64,000 nucleotides of DNA from contig CANTUR010000002.1 in assembly GCA_947683625.1 (NCBI GenBank), forward strand, positions 4,868,501 to 4,932,500. Direction: 5' to 3'. This DNA is from Mallotus nudiflorus. Its lineage: Eukaryota; Streptophyta; Magnoliopsida; Malpighiales; Euphorbiaceae. The notes under the pieces are model-generated. The model did not search any database and was not told the origin of the DNA. It worked only from the letters and a program-made list of their open reading frames with translations. Shown piece by piece: positions 11,105-22,137 of the stretch (its first letter is position 1; every line of letters starts with the position of its first letter). The position numbers were made by a program, and so were the translations under genes.

Positions 11105-14100
11105 GTGGTAGGTATTGTTTCTGTCTATTACCTGGATGCATGGGTTTTGTTTGATCTGGGTGCCACGCATTCATTCTTTTCTCCCGTTTTTACTTCCAAG
11201 TCTTGTTGGCAAGCTTTGAGGATGGCTTTTCCTTTATTTGTTACCACTCCTTTGAGCGATTCCTTGGACACCAATATTGTTCTTTCTGGTTGTCCAGTTC
11301 TCATGGGAGATAGAGAATTACCCGCTGATTTAATTATGTTGGATGTGCTGGAATTTAATGTTATTCTGGGTATGGATTGGTTATCTTAGCACTATGCCGT
11401 GGTGGATTGTTGGAATAAAGAAGTGACTTTCAGAATTCCTAGTGATGAAGAATTTAAGTTTGTGGGTGATAGGATTTCAGCACCTCAGAATCTTATTTCT
11501 GTTATTATGGCTAGGAAGTTATTGAGGAACGGTTGTTAGAGATATTTGGCATTAGTTAGGGATACTTCAGTGGAGAAGTTGTTACTCATAAATGTTCTTG
11601 TTGCTTGTGAGTTTCCTGATGTTTTTTTTGAGGAGTTGCCAGGTTTACCACCTCACTGAGAGATTGAGTTCTGTATAGATGTGGTTCCAGGTACTACTCC
11701 TATATCTATGCCACCCTACAGAATGGCTCTTGTAGAGTTGAAAGAGTTAAAGGAGCAGTTGCAAGAGTTGTTGGATAAGGGTTTCATTAGACCCAGTGTT
11801 TCTCCTTGGGGTGCACCAGTCCTGTTTGTGAAGAAAAAAGATGGTACCCTGAGACTGTGCATTAACTATAGAGAGTTGAATAAGGTGACCGTGAAGAACA
11901 AGTATCCTCTCCCGAGGATAGATGACTTGTTTGATCAGCTACAGGGTGCATAGTTCTTTTCCAAGATTGATCTGAGGTCGGGTTATCATCAGCTACGGAT
12001 TAGTGAAGTCGATGTTCCTAAAATGGCATTCCGCACTCGATATGGCCACTATGAGTTTCTGGTGATGTCTTTTGGTTTGACTAATGCACCAGCAACTTTT
12101 ATGGACCTGATGAATAGGGTATTCATACCATATGTGGATCAGTTTGCGATAGTCTTCATCAATGATATATTGGTTTATTTGAGGAGTATGGAGAAGCATG
12201 TATATCATTTGAGGACTGTACTGCAGACACTGAGAGATCATCAGCTTTATGCTAAATTCTCGAAGTGTGATTTCTGGATGGAGAGTGTATCTTTTATTGG
12301 ACACGTGGTGTTTAAAGAAGGTATCTAGGTTGATCCACAGAAGATTGAGGCAGTGTTTGAGTGGCCTAAACCGACTTCTATTACAGAGATTCATAGTTTT
12401 CTAGGTTTAGCCGGGTATTATAGGTGATTTGTGCAGGATTTTTCCAGAATTACAGCCCCTATGACTCGCTTGACTTAGAAGAATGTTAGATTTGAGTGGT
12501 CAGAAGCTTGTGAGAATAGTTTTTAGTTATTGAAGGAGAAGTTGACCACAACCCCAGTGTTAGCTTTGCCTATAGTGTGGATAAGTTCACAATTTATTAT
12601 AATGCCTCTAGAGTTGGCCTTGGTTATGTTGATGCAGAATGGTAGGGTGATAGCCTATGCTTTGAGGCTGTTGAAGAAGCATGAGCATAAGTATCCTACA
12701 CATAACCTTGAAATGGCTGCAGTGATCTTTGCTCTGAAGATTTGGAGACATTATCTGTACGGGGTGACTTGTGAGATTTTTACTGATCACAATAGCCTTA
12801 AGTACATTTTCCAACAGAGAGATCTAAATCTGAGGCAGAGGAGATGGTTGGAATTGTTAAAAGATTATGACTGTGAGATATTATATCATCCGGGCAACGC
12901 TAATGTGGTAGTAGATGCCTTGAGCAGAAAGTCCTTAGGCAGTCTTGCTCACATCAGCATTAAGAGGAGACCGTTGATCCAAGAGTTGCATTTATTGGTG
13001 GATCAAGGTCTGATGATGAAAATCAGTTGGTAAGGTGGACTGCTAGCTCAATTTAAGGTGCGATCTGTACTGAGGGATAGAATTAAAGCATCTCAGAGCT
13101 GAGATCCTATTCTAGAAGAGCTTGCAGAGAATGTTCGAGCATGGAAGTTCACTGAGTTCACACTTAATGATGATGGTGTGTTGTGGATCAGTGGTAGATT
13201 ATGTGTTCTTGCTGTGGATGATTTGAGAGAAGAGATCCTAGAGGAAGCACATTCTACAACTTATAGCGTACATCTGGGTGTCACTAAGATGTACCACAGT
13301 ATCAGAGATCTATACTGGTGGGATGGACTGAAGAAGGATGTCGCTGATTATGTTGCTAAGTGCCTGACGTGTCAGCAAGTGAAAGCTGAACATCGGAAGC
13401 CTTCTGGGAAGCTTCAGCCTCTTCCTATTCCCGAGTGGAAGTGGGAAAGGATAGCTATGAATTTTATGGTAGGTTTGCCTCGTTCTAAAGATGGATATGA
13501 TTCCATCTGGGTGATTGTAGATAGGTTGACGAAGTCTGCACATTTCTTACCTATGAAAGCCACCTATTCTGTAGTTAGATTGGCGAAGCTATATATGAAG
13601 CATATTGTGTGCCTTCATGGAGTACCTGTGTCTATTGTATCAGACAAAGGTTCAGTTTTTACCTCTCATTTTTTGCAGAAGTTGTAGGAAGTGATGGGCA
13701 CTAGGTTGAATTTCAATACTGCTTTTCATCCTCAGACAGATGGCCAGTTTAAGAGGACGATCCAGATACTGGAGGATATATTGAGGATGTGTGTTCTGGA
13801 TTTGGGAGGTAGCTGGGATGATCATTTGCCTCTTATGTAGTTTGCATATAATAACAACTACCATAGTAGTATTGGTATGGCACCGTATGAGGCGTTGCAT
13901 GGAAGGAAGTGTAGATCCCCTCTGAGTTGGGATGAGATTAGGGAGACAGCTTTGACTGGACCTGAGATGGTTCAAGATGCTACAGAGAAAGTCACCGTGA
14001 TTAAGCACAGATTAAAGACTGCATTTAGTAGGCAGAAGAGCTATGCGAATCCTAGGCACAGAGATGTGGAGTTTCAGGTTAGAGACTTTATTTTCCTGAA

Positions 14101-14490
14101 GGTGTCTCCGATGAAGGGTGTGATGAGATTTGGTAGGAAGGGTAATTTGGCACCGAGATATATCGGATTGTTTGAGATTCTGGAGAGAGTTGGTGCTGTT
14201 GCATATCGGTTGGCTTTGCCCCCGAGTATGTCACAGGTGCATCTGGTGTTTCATATCTCAATGCTAAGGAAGTATATCTCAGACCCTTCACACTTGTTGC
14301 AGCCCGACAGCGTGGAAGTGAATGAAGATCTGACATTTGTGGAAGAACCTGTGGCGCTATCAAGTCTGACAGTTGCGGTCGAAACAGATTCCGATAGTCA
14401 AGGTTCCGTGGCGTAGCAACAGAGTTGAGGAGCATACGTGGGAGATTGAAGCTGAGATGTGAGCTTCTTACCCGTATCTCTTTCCTCCTT
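11105..14490 (+). pseudogene. Element 1 pol: protease-RT-RNase H-integrase-chromodomain (broken)
   Basis: One reading frame holds almost all of pol but is cut by a dozen stops. Protease: FDLGATHSF at 11,150-11,176 (family DSGATHSF; D kept). RT: 'LRLCINYRELNKV' near 11,850, then FINDILVY at 12,152-12,175, where the catalytic FIDD has become FIND (GAT to AAT at 12,161). RNase H: two compensating indels at 12,565-12,630 destroy the first catalytic Asp region; 'FTDHNSLKYI' follows. Integrase: the HHCC zinc domain is visible (13,230-13,390) with 'CLTCQQVKAEH'; the first core Asp is Asn (13,460) and the second is kept in VSDKG. After a frameshift near 14,390 a chromodomain remnant, 'VEEHTWEIEAEM', remains. 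Stops at 11,387, 11,537, 11,951, 12,326, 12,476, 12,524 and 13,685 are TAG where Element 2 or the family has Gln. Confidence 0.93.
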
Positions 14491-14536
14491 GGTTTTGTAA
14501 TTATTCTTTTCTGGAATTCGGGGATGAATTCTTGTC

Positions 14537-14548
14537 AAGGGGGAAGAC
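14537..14548 (+). other. Polypurine tract, Element 1
   Basis: AAGGGGGAAGAC directly precedes the 3' LTR start; it is the plus-strand primer for reverse transcription. Equivalent tracts precede the 3' LTRs of Elements 2 and 3. Confidence 0.88.
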
Positions 14549-17500
14549 TGTAATATCCCGAGTTTTTAAATATTTTTATACTGCATCGGGATATGTAGTG
14601 TTAATAATTTTTGTATATATTTATGATATTTTTGTGAGTTTGATATTTATTAAAGCTTATTTTAATTATCTTATATTATTTTAAATACTTTACGTAAAAT
14701 TTTTACGGGAATGTTATTTTCGGGGAAATTGACACATAAATAATTTAATATTAATTATTTTGACTAGTTTTATGAATTTACATGAACTCATATATAATTT
14801 TTAAGTGCTAAATAAAATGTATATATGTGTATTTATTTAAATTAATTAGAGTTTAATTAATTTCATTAATTTTATTATTTAGCTTTAATATTAATTAATT
14901 AATTATAAGCGTAAAAATTATTAAATATAACAAAATATTTGTGTGGTGAGAATTATTTGTGTGTGAGAATATATATATTATTATAATATAAGTGTAGATA
15001 TATATATATATACATATATACATTATTATTTATCAAAAATCAGAAGTTTACTTTATTTACAGTTTTGCCACTATCTTCATCTTCTTCCCTCCCGATCGAT
15101 TTCTCCCATTTCTGGCCGATTCAAGCTGGTTTTATTGCCTTCACTGTGCCCCTCAGCCTTCCCCCTCCCTTCCTAGCCATTCCCGATACTTGAAGCTCCC
15201 TATTCAGGTGTGTTTTGTCCGAAAAAGCAAGGAATAGCCGAAAATCGATCAAGCTCTGATCGACATAATTTCGGCCACCATTTTTCATGCCGCCAGTCTC
15301 TATCTTCTCCTTGAGCTCCGATGAGTGTGATTCCAAGCTTTGTTTCACTTAAAATAGTCTAGATTTTCCTAGGTTTTGATTTCTTCATTTCAGCCATTTA
15401 GGGTTTCTAAATTTTTTTAGCTCCAATTTGATTGATTCATGAAAACTTCCTTTGCAAACTTTGATCCTGGAAGCTCAATCTACATGATTTAATTTTTGTA
15501 GAATTTTTGGAATTTATTTTGATTTTTGGGTTTTTTTATTATTTTATTAATATTTTCTAATTTTTGAAAATTAATTAATTAAATTATGAAATTGTGTTTT
15601 ATGGTAATTATAGGTGTTAAAATGAATTATAGAAATTTATTTGTAATTTTTGTGAATTTTTATATATTTATTTGGAATTTATTAAGTTTATGTAATTTTG
15701 AAAAATAGAGTTAATTATGTGTTTAATTGAAATAAATTGGTTAATTAAGTATATTTATTAATATTATTGAAATATATGTTGAAAAAATTAATTTTGTGCA
15801 ATTATATTATTTTTGGTGAATATTTGAGTAATTTTAGTAAATTTATATATATAGGGGTATTTTGGTAATTTTACACTAAATTCTCTAAAAATGTATTTAA
15901 ATTGGTTTTAATAGTTATTTAGGGTATAAAAATGATTTCTACAAATTATTTAGTATTTTTAACTAGTTAAAACTATTTTTCGTAAATTATTTTCAATTAT
16001 ATATATATTATACGATTTTTTATAAATAAATGAGTTTTTATCGGTTTTTAACATGTTTTAGGGTTAATTACGTAATTTGGATTTATAAAATGTATTTTTT
16101 ATTATTTAAGGGCATTTTTAGTATTTTGTGAATATTCTGTGAATTGTGGATCTCGGTCGGTAAATTGTAGTTTGGAGTCCGACCGAGGGATTTTAGTTAT
16201 GTTATGTGTTTATTTCGAAGTGTATTTCTTTGCAGGACCGGCTCTACTCTTTGAGTAGAGAGATGTCCATTTTACAAAGGAGGTTCTGCCGAATTTTCGG
16301 TAGAATTCTCATAAAATATGATGTTCGGTCGAATTCTGATTTTAATTCTGTGTCTAATATCCTAAATCGAGCCTTTAGAACTTCCATTAGATTTATTCTG
16401 ATTTTCTGTTGTCACTTGTTTATTTAGTTGCACCGAGACCGAGGTCTAGTGGACCAGGCCCGTCGGACCCATCTCGAGGAGCGTAATAAACAGTGAGTTG
16501 TTATTTTATATATATATGTTTTAGGGTGCATGATTTTAGAAATGTATGGTTTATTTTGATAAATATGCATAATGATTTAATTAGTATTTAAGTTTATTTT
16601 TGGTTTATTTTCGGTATATTTTAAACTATATGCATATTTTATTAAACATTTATACTTAAAATGTTTTTAAATATATTTCTATTTTATTTTGCAATTATAT
16701 TGGATTTATTTGAAGTATATATACTCGAAATATACCTGGTTTACTTTTGTTATATTTCTAGTATATATAGTTTATGTTGCTATTTTATTTATTTTCATGC
16801 ATCATTGATCTTATGAATGTATGTTTTATATTTTAAATGAAGGATACCAATAGAACATGCTACCTAGTGGGCAGCACTAGGACCGAGTACGTACCAATAC
16901 ACCGATAGCATTTGGGCTATATCACTAACCTATTTGTGGATATTGATTGGATTTGATTTAATGTGTGATATGATTTGGGAGTGTGATTGCTGGAGCTCGA
17001 TTGACCAAGTGTCTCGGGGCCAATCACACTGACAGTCAGACTGTTGGAGCTCAATTAACTTAGTGTCTCGAGACCAGTTTATTGTCCAAATGGAACAAGT
17101 GAATATATTTGGAATAAGTGAGTCTGTATAGCTAGAGTGTTGTCCAATACTGTTTTGAGGTTGCAATTTTCTAGGGTTCTATTTGATCATTCACAAACAA
17201 TGACTTTCATAAAATATATAAAATGATTTTATTGCATCTGTGTGTAATTGCCTGAATATGTATTTATTATATATATATATATATACTATTGATTGTGTGC
17301 ATTTCCATTTAGTTATGCATGTATATATATTATAACAATTTACTCAGTGAGGTCTGACTCCCCTCCATTGACTATTTTTCAAGAGAGTCATCATCCTCAG
17401 ACCTCAGTAGTAGACCTGTACGCCGGATTTTTTCCGCCCCGACTTCATTATATAAACTGCTTATCTGAGTTTTATTTTATGATCTAGACACTGCAGTAGT

Positions 17501-17795
17501 TGTAAAATTGTTAAAGGGTGTTATACTATATTTGTATGAGTTGTGTACTTTAAGGATTAGAACTGGATTTGTATTAAAAGTTTATTTATATATATGAGAT
17601 AAGGTTGTTGATTTAAATTCCGTGGTGGATTATTATTCAATTCTTTATGATTTTAATTTCCGCTGCAAAATATTTTAATTATGTTATTATTATTATTGCA
17701 TGTTTTATTTTATTTTAAGGCTTGCTACGGGTTCCGGATTCGAAAGAATTCTCGTTCCCTATCGCCGGTCATGGCCCCTATTTTAGATCGTGACA
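14549..17795 (+). repeat. Element 1 3' LTR
   Basis: Normal 3.25-kb LTR, TGTAATATCCCG...GATCGTGACA. Order: the inverted pair ATATCCCG/CGGGATAT at the start, U3, an AT-rich TATA region (about 15,000), a GC-rich block, ATGAGTG where other copies have the donor GTGAGTG (15,321), an AT-rich stretch, TTTCTTTGCAG|GA (16,236), the CTCTACTC...GAGTAGAG hairpin, the 'accgagaccgagg' block, CCTAGTG...CACTAGG (16,862-16,880), two GGAGCTC cassettes, and the 3' block from GGCTTGCTACGGG. Use it as the reference when judging the rearranged 5' LTR. Confidence 0.93.
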
Positions 17796-17800
17796 TATAC

Positions 17801-19565
17801 GTACATGCATTTATATTAAAAATTAGGGTTTATTTAATTCAATTAAATTATAGTATATAGTTTTAATATTAATTAATTATGTGTGTATATATGTATATGT
17901 ATGTATATAAATTATTAAAATATATGTGTGGTGCATATTTATTTTGTGTATTATATTATATATTAAAATAATATAAGTTTGATATATATATATATATATA
18001 TATACATATAATATTCATAACAAAAATAAAGTTTACAATAATTACAGAATGGCCATTATCATCTTCCTCTCCCTCCCGATCGATTTTCACTATTTTTGTC
18101 GCCTGCAAGTTTGACCGACTATCGTCGGTGTGCCTCTCGGACGTCCACCCTCTTCCTCCAGCAACTCCGCCACCCTCTTCCACCCTCTCTGGCATCGGTG
18201 AACGCTGTTAAACCCGAGAAGCCGAAAATCGATCTTAACGTCGATCAAGCACTTTTCGGCCACCGCTTTGATCCCCACCTGTCTCTATCTCTTCCTTGAG
18301 CACCAGTGAGTGCATTTCCAAGCTTTCTTTCACTTGAAATGGTCTAGATTTCACTAGGTTTTGATTTTTCGATTTTGGCCATCTAGGGTTTTTTTTATTT
18401 TTTTTGAGCTTTGATTTAATTGATTCATGCAATCTTCCTTCACAAACATTGATCCTTGTAGCTTAATCTACCTCTTTGAATTTTTTTGGAATTTTTGGGA
18501 ATTATTTTAATTTTTATGAGTTTTTGATTTTTTTTATTTATATTTTCTAATTTTTGGAATTTAATTAAATAAATTATGAAATTGTGTTTATAGGTGCTAA
18601 AATGAATTTTTAGAAATTTATTTGTAATTTTTGTGATTTTTATATAATTATTATGAATTTATTTAGTTTATGTAATTTTTAGAAAATTAGGTTAATTATG
18701 TGTTTTATTGAAATTATTTGGTTAATTGAGTATATTTGTTGATATTATTGAATTATATGTTGATAAATTAATTTTTGAGTAATTATATTATTTTTGGTGA
18801 ATTTTTTTTATTAATTATAGTGAATTTACATAATTAGGGGTATTTTGATAATTTGACCCTAAATTGGCTAAAAATATAATTAAATTGGTTTTAATAGTTA
18901 TTTGAGGTATAAAAATGATTTATACAAATTATTTAGTATTTTTAACTAATTAAAACTATTTTTCGTAAATTATTTTCAAATTATATATAATATACTATTT
19001 TTCTAAATAAATGAGTTTTTATCGATTTTTTATATGTTTTAGGGTTAATTAAGTAATTTAGATTTATAAAATGTATTTTGGTCAATATTTATGAATTTAT
19101 TGAGAATTATCAATTTTTAATAATATTTTATTAAAATTAGGGTTTTATTGTATTTATCGGTAAAATAATTATTTTCAGTGTTTTGAATACATAGTTTGAT
19201 ATACTTTGATAAATAAAGGGCATTTTTTGTATTTCTGGAATTTTCAATGTGTTCTGTATTATCCCGTGAATTGTGAACCTCAGTCGGTGGAATTATAATT
19301 TGGGAGTCCGACCGAGGGGTTATGAGCCTGTTTCTATTTGAAGTGTGTTTCTTTACAGGACTGGGTTTACTCTTTGAGTAGAGAGATGTTCGTTTTACAA
19401 GGCAGGTTTTGCCGAATTTTTGGTAGAATTCTCGTAAAACGTGATATCCGGTCGAATTCTTATTCTGATTTTGTGTCCACTATTCTTAGATTGAGTCTCT
19501 AGAATGTCGATAGACTTATTCTAATTCATATTGTCATTTGTTTGTTTAGTTGCACCGAGACCAAG
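17801..19565 (+). mobile_element. LTR family A2, segment 2 of 4
   Basis: Continues the outer LTR after Element 1: TATA-rich region (17,980-18,005), a GC-rich block ending CACCA|GTGAGTG (18,306), the AT-rich stretch, the CTCAGTCGG hairpin, TTTCTTTACAG|GA (19,368) and the hairpin block. It stops at '...caccgagaCCAAG', whose last five bases are the target duplication of the next solo LTR. Confidence 0.85.
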
Positions 19566-20023
19566 TGTAATATCCCGTATTTTTTTAAATATTTTAATAC
19601 TGCATTGGGATATGCAGTGTTAATAATTTTATATATAATTATGATATTTTTACGAGTTAATATGTATTTAAAACTTATTTTAATTATTGTATATTATTTT
19701 AAGTGCTTTACGTAAAATTTTCCCGAGAACTCTATTTTCGGGGAAATTTTCACATAAATAGTTTACCATTAATTATTTTAAATAGATTTCCGGACTTGCA
19801 TGAACTCATATATATTTTTTAAAGTACTAAATAACGTATATATGTGTATTTATTTAATTAATTAGGGTTTAATTAATTATCCTAATATTTTATTATTTCT
19901 TAATTAGTTTTAATATTTTTTTAATTATTTTTATGTGTATTCAATTTTTAAAATATTAAATTATATGTGTGTGGTGTATATTTAATGTGTGTGATTTTAT
20001 ATTATTTTAATATATAGTGTAAA

Positions 20024-20040
20024 GTATATATATATACATA
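20024..20040 (+). promoter_or_regulatory. Probable LTR TATA region
   Basis: Run of TA repeats ending TATATACATA, about 470 bp into the LTR and just before the GC-rich block. The same alternating TA tract is found at this place in nearly every LTR here and is expanded to long (AT)n in some. Position fits the U3 promoter; the start site is not known. Confidence 0.5.
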
Positions 20041-20343
20041 TACATTTAATATTAAACAAAATTATAAAGTTTGAGTTATTTACCATTTTGCCACCCGAAG
20101 CTTCTTCTTCCCCGATCACCTTCCCCACGCGAATCCGGCCACTGTCATCCTGTTTCCTCATCGTCGGTGTGCCTCCCAGCGTGCCACCTCCTTCCCCAGC
20201 CTTCCTCGCACCCTGCTGCAGCTGTTTCCAGCGTCGGGAAGCTCATTTTGGCCGGAGAAGCCGAATTCTTTCTCACCGTTGTTCATGATGTTTCCGGCCA
20301 CCATTTTTGACACTGCCAGTCTCTTTCTTCTCCTTGAGCTCCG

Positions 20344-21264
20344 GTGAGTGTGATTCCAACCTTTGTTTCACTTAAAATGGTCTTGATTTGCTTAGGTTTC
20401 GATTTTGGTAATTCGGCCATTTTAGGGTTCTTGATTTTTTTGAACTTCAATTTGATTGATTCATGGAAAATTCCTTCATAAATATTGTTCCCCTTAGTTT
20501 AATCTACATGTGTGAATTTTTGTATAATTTTTCGGAATTATTTTGATTTTTGGGTATTTTTGAATATTTTAATATTATTTTCTAATTTTCGAAAATTAAT
20601 TAATTACATTATGAAATTGTGTTTTATGATAAATATAGGTGTTGAAATGAATTATAGAAATTTATTTGGAATTTTTATGAATTTCTATGTATTTATTTTG
20701 AATTTATTTAGGTTTATGTAATTTTGGAAAATTAGGTTAATTGTGTTTTTAATTGAAATTAATTAGTGAATTGAGTTTAATTATTGATATTATTGATAAA
20801 TATGTGGAGAAAATTAATTTTGGATAATTATATTATTTTTGGTGAATTTTTGGAGTAATTTTAGTATATTTATATATATAGGGGTATTTTGGTAATTTTA
20901 CCCTAAATTGACTAAAAATGTAATTTAATTGATTTTAATAGTTATTTATGGTATAAAAATGATTTCTACAAATTATTTAGTATTTTTAACTAAATAAAAT
21001 TATTTCTCGTAAATTATTTTTAATTGTATATATAATATACGATTTTACTAATAAAATGAGTTTTTATCGGTTTTTACTGTGTTTTAGGGTTAATTATGTA
21101 ATTTCTACTTATTAAATGTATTTCTGTGATATAATGGTATTTTCGGTATTTTTATAATTATTCTGTGAATTGTAGACCCCGGTCGGTAGACTGTAGTTTG
21201 AAGTCCGACCGAGGGGTTGTGGATGTATTTCTGTGTTTGTTTTTCGAAGTACATTTCTTTGCAG
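20344..21264 (+). other. Candidate intron 1 within the LTR
   Basis: AT-rich 921-bp stretch bounded by GAGCTCCG|GTGAGTG and TTTCTTTGCAG|GG. The donor is also GTGAGT or GTAAGT at 18,306, 23,608, 37,184, 39,488 and 52,157, and in the reverse-strand LTR near 4824. The acceptor AG is kept in nearly all copies. Lengths vary (581-1058 bp) while the flanking blocks stay constant. Splicing is inferred. Confidence 0.45.
21177..21216 (+). other. Hairpin H1 before the intron 1 acceptor
   Basis: CGGTCGG pairs with CCGACCG across a loop of about 18 nt, some 50 nt upstream of the AG. Other copies have longer arms (CCTCGGTCGG with CCGACCGAGG). Family B uses different bases in both arms and still pairs. Confidence 0.6.
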
Positions 21265-21270
21265 GGCCGG

Positions 21271-21289
21271 CTCTACTCTTTGAGTAGAG
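21271..21289 (+). other. Hairpin H2
   Basis: Perfect CTCTACTC-TTT-GAGTAGAG stem. Variants: CTCTACT-ATC-AGTAGAG (38,110), CTCTACC-TAT-GGTAGAG (40,075), and CCCTAC/GTAGGG arms in Element 3 (59,102-59,117). Both arms change together. Confidence 0.75.
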
Positions 21290-21311
21290 AGATGTCCGTT
21301 TTACAGGGGAG

Positions 21312-21335
21312 ATTCTGCCGAATTTTCGGTAGAAT
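21312..21335 (+). other. Hairpin H3
   Basis: ATTCTGCCGAA pairs with TTCGGTAGAAT with one G-U pair. Family B has TTCTACCAAA/TTGGTAGAA (38,150-38,171); family C has TCTGCCAA/TTGGTAGA (40,116-40,135). Confidence 0.7.
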
Positions 21336-21907
21336 TCTCGTAAAATGTGATATCCGGTCGAACCCTAATTCTGATTCTGTGTCTAATATTCTAGATCGAG
21401 TTTCTAGGGTTTTCTGTTAGGTTTATTCTGATGTCTGTTATTTATTGTTTGTTTAGTTGTGCTGAGACCGAGGCCTAGTGGACCAGGCCGGTCAGACCCA
21501 TCTCGAGGAGCGCACTAAGTGTGAGTTACTATTTTATATATATATGTGTTCTAGGGTGCATGATTTTAGAAATATACACTCTATTTTGGTTAAATATGCA
21601 TAAATGGTTTAATCATTACTTAAGTTTATTTTTAGTTTATTTTTGGTTTATTTTCTGTATATTTTAAACTATATGCATGTTTCATTAATGAATTATGTTT
21701 AAAATATTTTTAAATATATTTCTAGCTTAATTTGTAATTTAATTGGATTTATTTGACATATATATACTCAAAATATACCTGGTTTATTTTTGGTATATTT
21801 CTAGTATATATATGGTTTATGTTGCCATTTTATTTAAATTCATGCATCATTTATTTTTATGAATGTATGCTTTATATTTTGATGAAGAATATCAATAGAA
21901 CGTGCTA

Positions 21908-21926
21908 CCTAGTGGGCAGCACTAGG
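21908..21926 (+). other. Hairpin H4
   Basis: CCTAGTG-GGCAG-CACTAGG. Family C has CCTGATG/CATCAGG (2136-2154) and CTTGGTG/CACCAGG (40,543-40,561), so paired positions covary. Confidence 0.7.
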
Positions 21927-22033
21927 ACCGAGTACGTACCGGTACGCTTATAGCATTTAGGCTATATTACTAACCTATTTGAGGATATTGATTGAATTTG
22001 ATTAATTGATGTGTGAGAAAGGATTTGGGAGTG

Positions 22034-22137
22034 TGATTGCTGGAGCTCGGTTGACCAAGTGTCTCGGGGCCAATCACACTGGCAGTCAGACTGCTGGAGC
22101 TCGGTTGACTTAGTGTTTCGGGGCCAGTCTACTGTCC
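22034..22137 (+). repeat. Tandem GGAGCTCGG hairpin cassettes
   Basis: Two units of about 50 bp, each with GGAGCTCGGTTGAC and TCGGGGCCA. The first is closed by GTGTGATTG/CAATCACAC, the second by AGACTG/CAGTCT. Present in every family-A LTR here. Family C has three analogous units with different bases (40,610-40,830). Confidence 0.7.

Larger units (their letters stand above)
6397..17795 (+). mobile_element. Element 1: full-length Ty3/gypsy chromovirus
   Basis: Complete retrotransposon of 11.4 kb. It has a 5' LTR (6397-9563), a primer-binding site complementary to initiator-Met tRNA, a gag-pol region, a purine tract and a 3' LTR (14,549-17,795), flanked by a perfect TSD, TATAC (6392-6396, 17,796-17,800). 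Pol order is protease, reverse transcriptase, RNase H, integrase, then a chromodomain remnant. That order, the Met-tRNA site and the very long LTRs fit the Tekay/Del chromovirus lineage (lineage by recall, not by tree). Coding is dead: many stops, and catalytic aspartates lost in RT and integrase. The first 400 bp of the two LTRs differ at roughly ten positions by eye, mostly transitions, so insertion is fairly recent. Confidence 0.93.
21265..21520 (+). other. Candidate exon 2 of the LTR leader
   Basis: GC-richer 256-bp block between the TTTGCAG acceptor and the AAGT|GTGAGTT donor. The equivalent block is 255 bp at 53,173-53,427. It holds two hairpins and the 'gtggaccaggcc' block, and is among the best conserved parts of the LTR. 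A chance open frame of 60-100 codons runs through it in several copies. Confidence 0.42.

Noticed and set aside
16206..16427. Recurring 60-145 codon open frame through LTR exon-like block (also 21,217; 24,516; 53,143; reverse 58,830)
   Set aside because: It crosses the splice-like site, its start differs between copies, and it is broken in families B and C, while changes follow hairpin pairing. Common descent of the LTR explains its recurrence.
22034..22137. Spaced repeats that might suggest a CRISPR-like array
   Set aside because: Only two units, in a plant LTR, with variable arms that pair; no array or cas genes.
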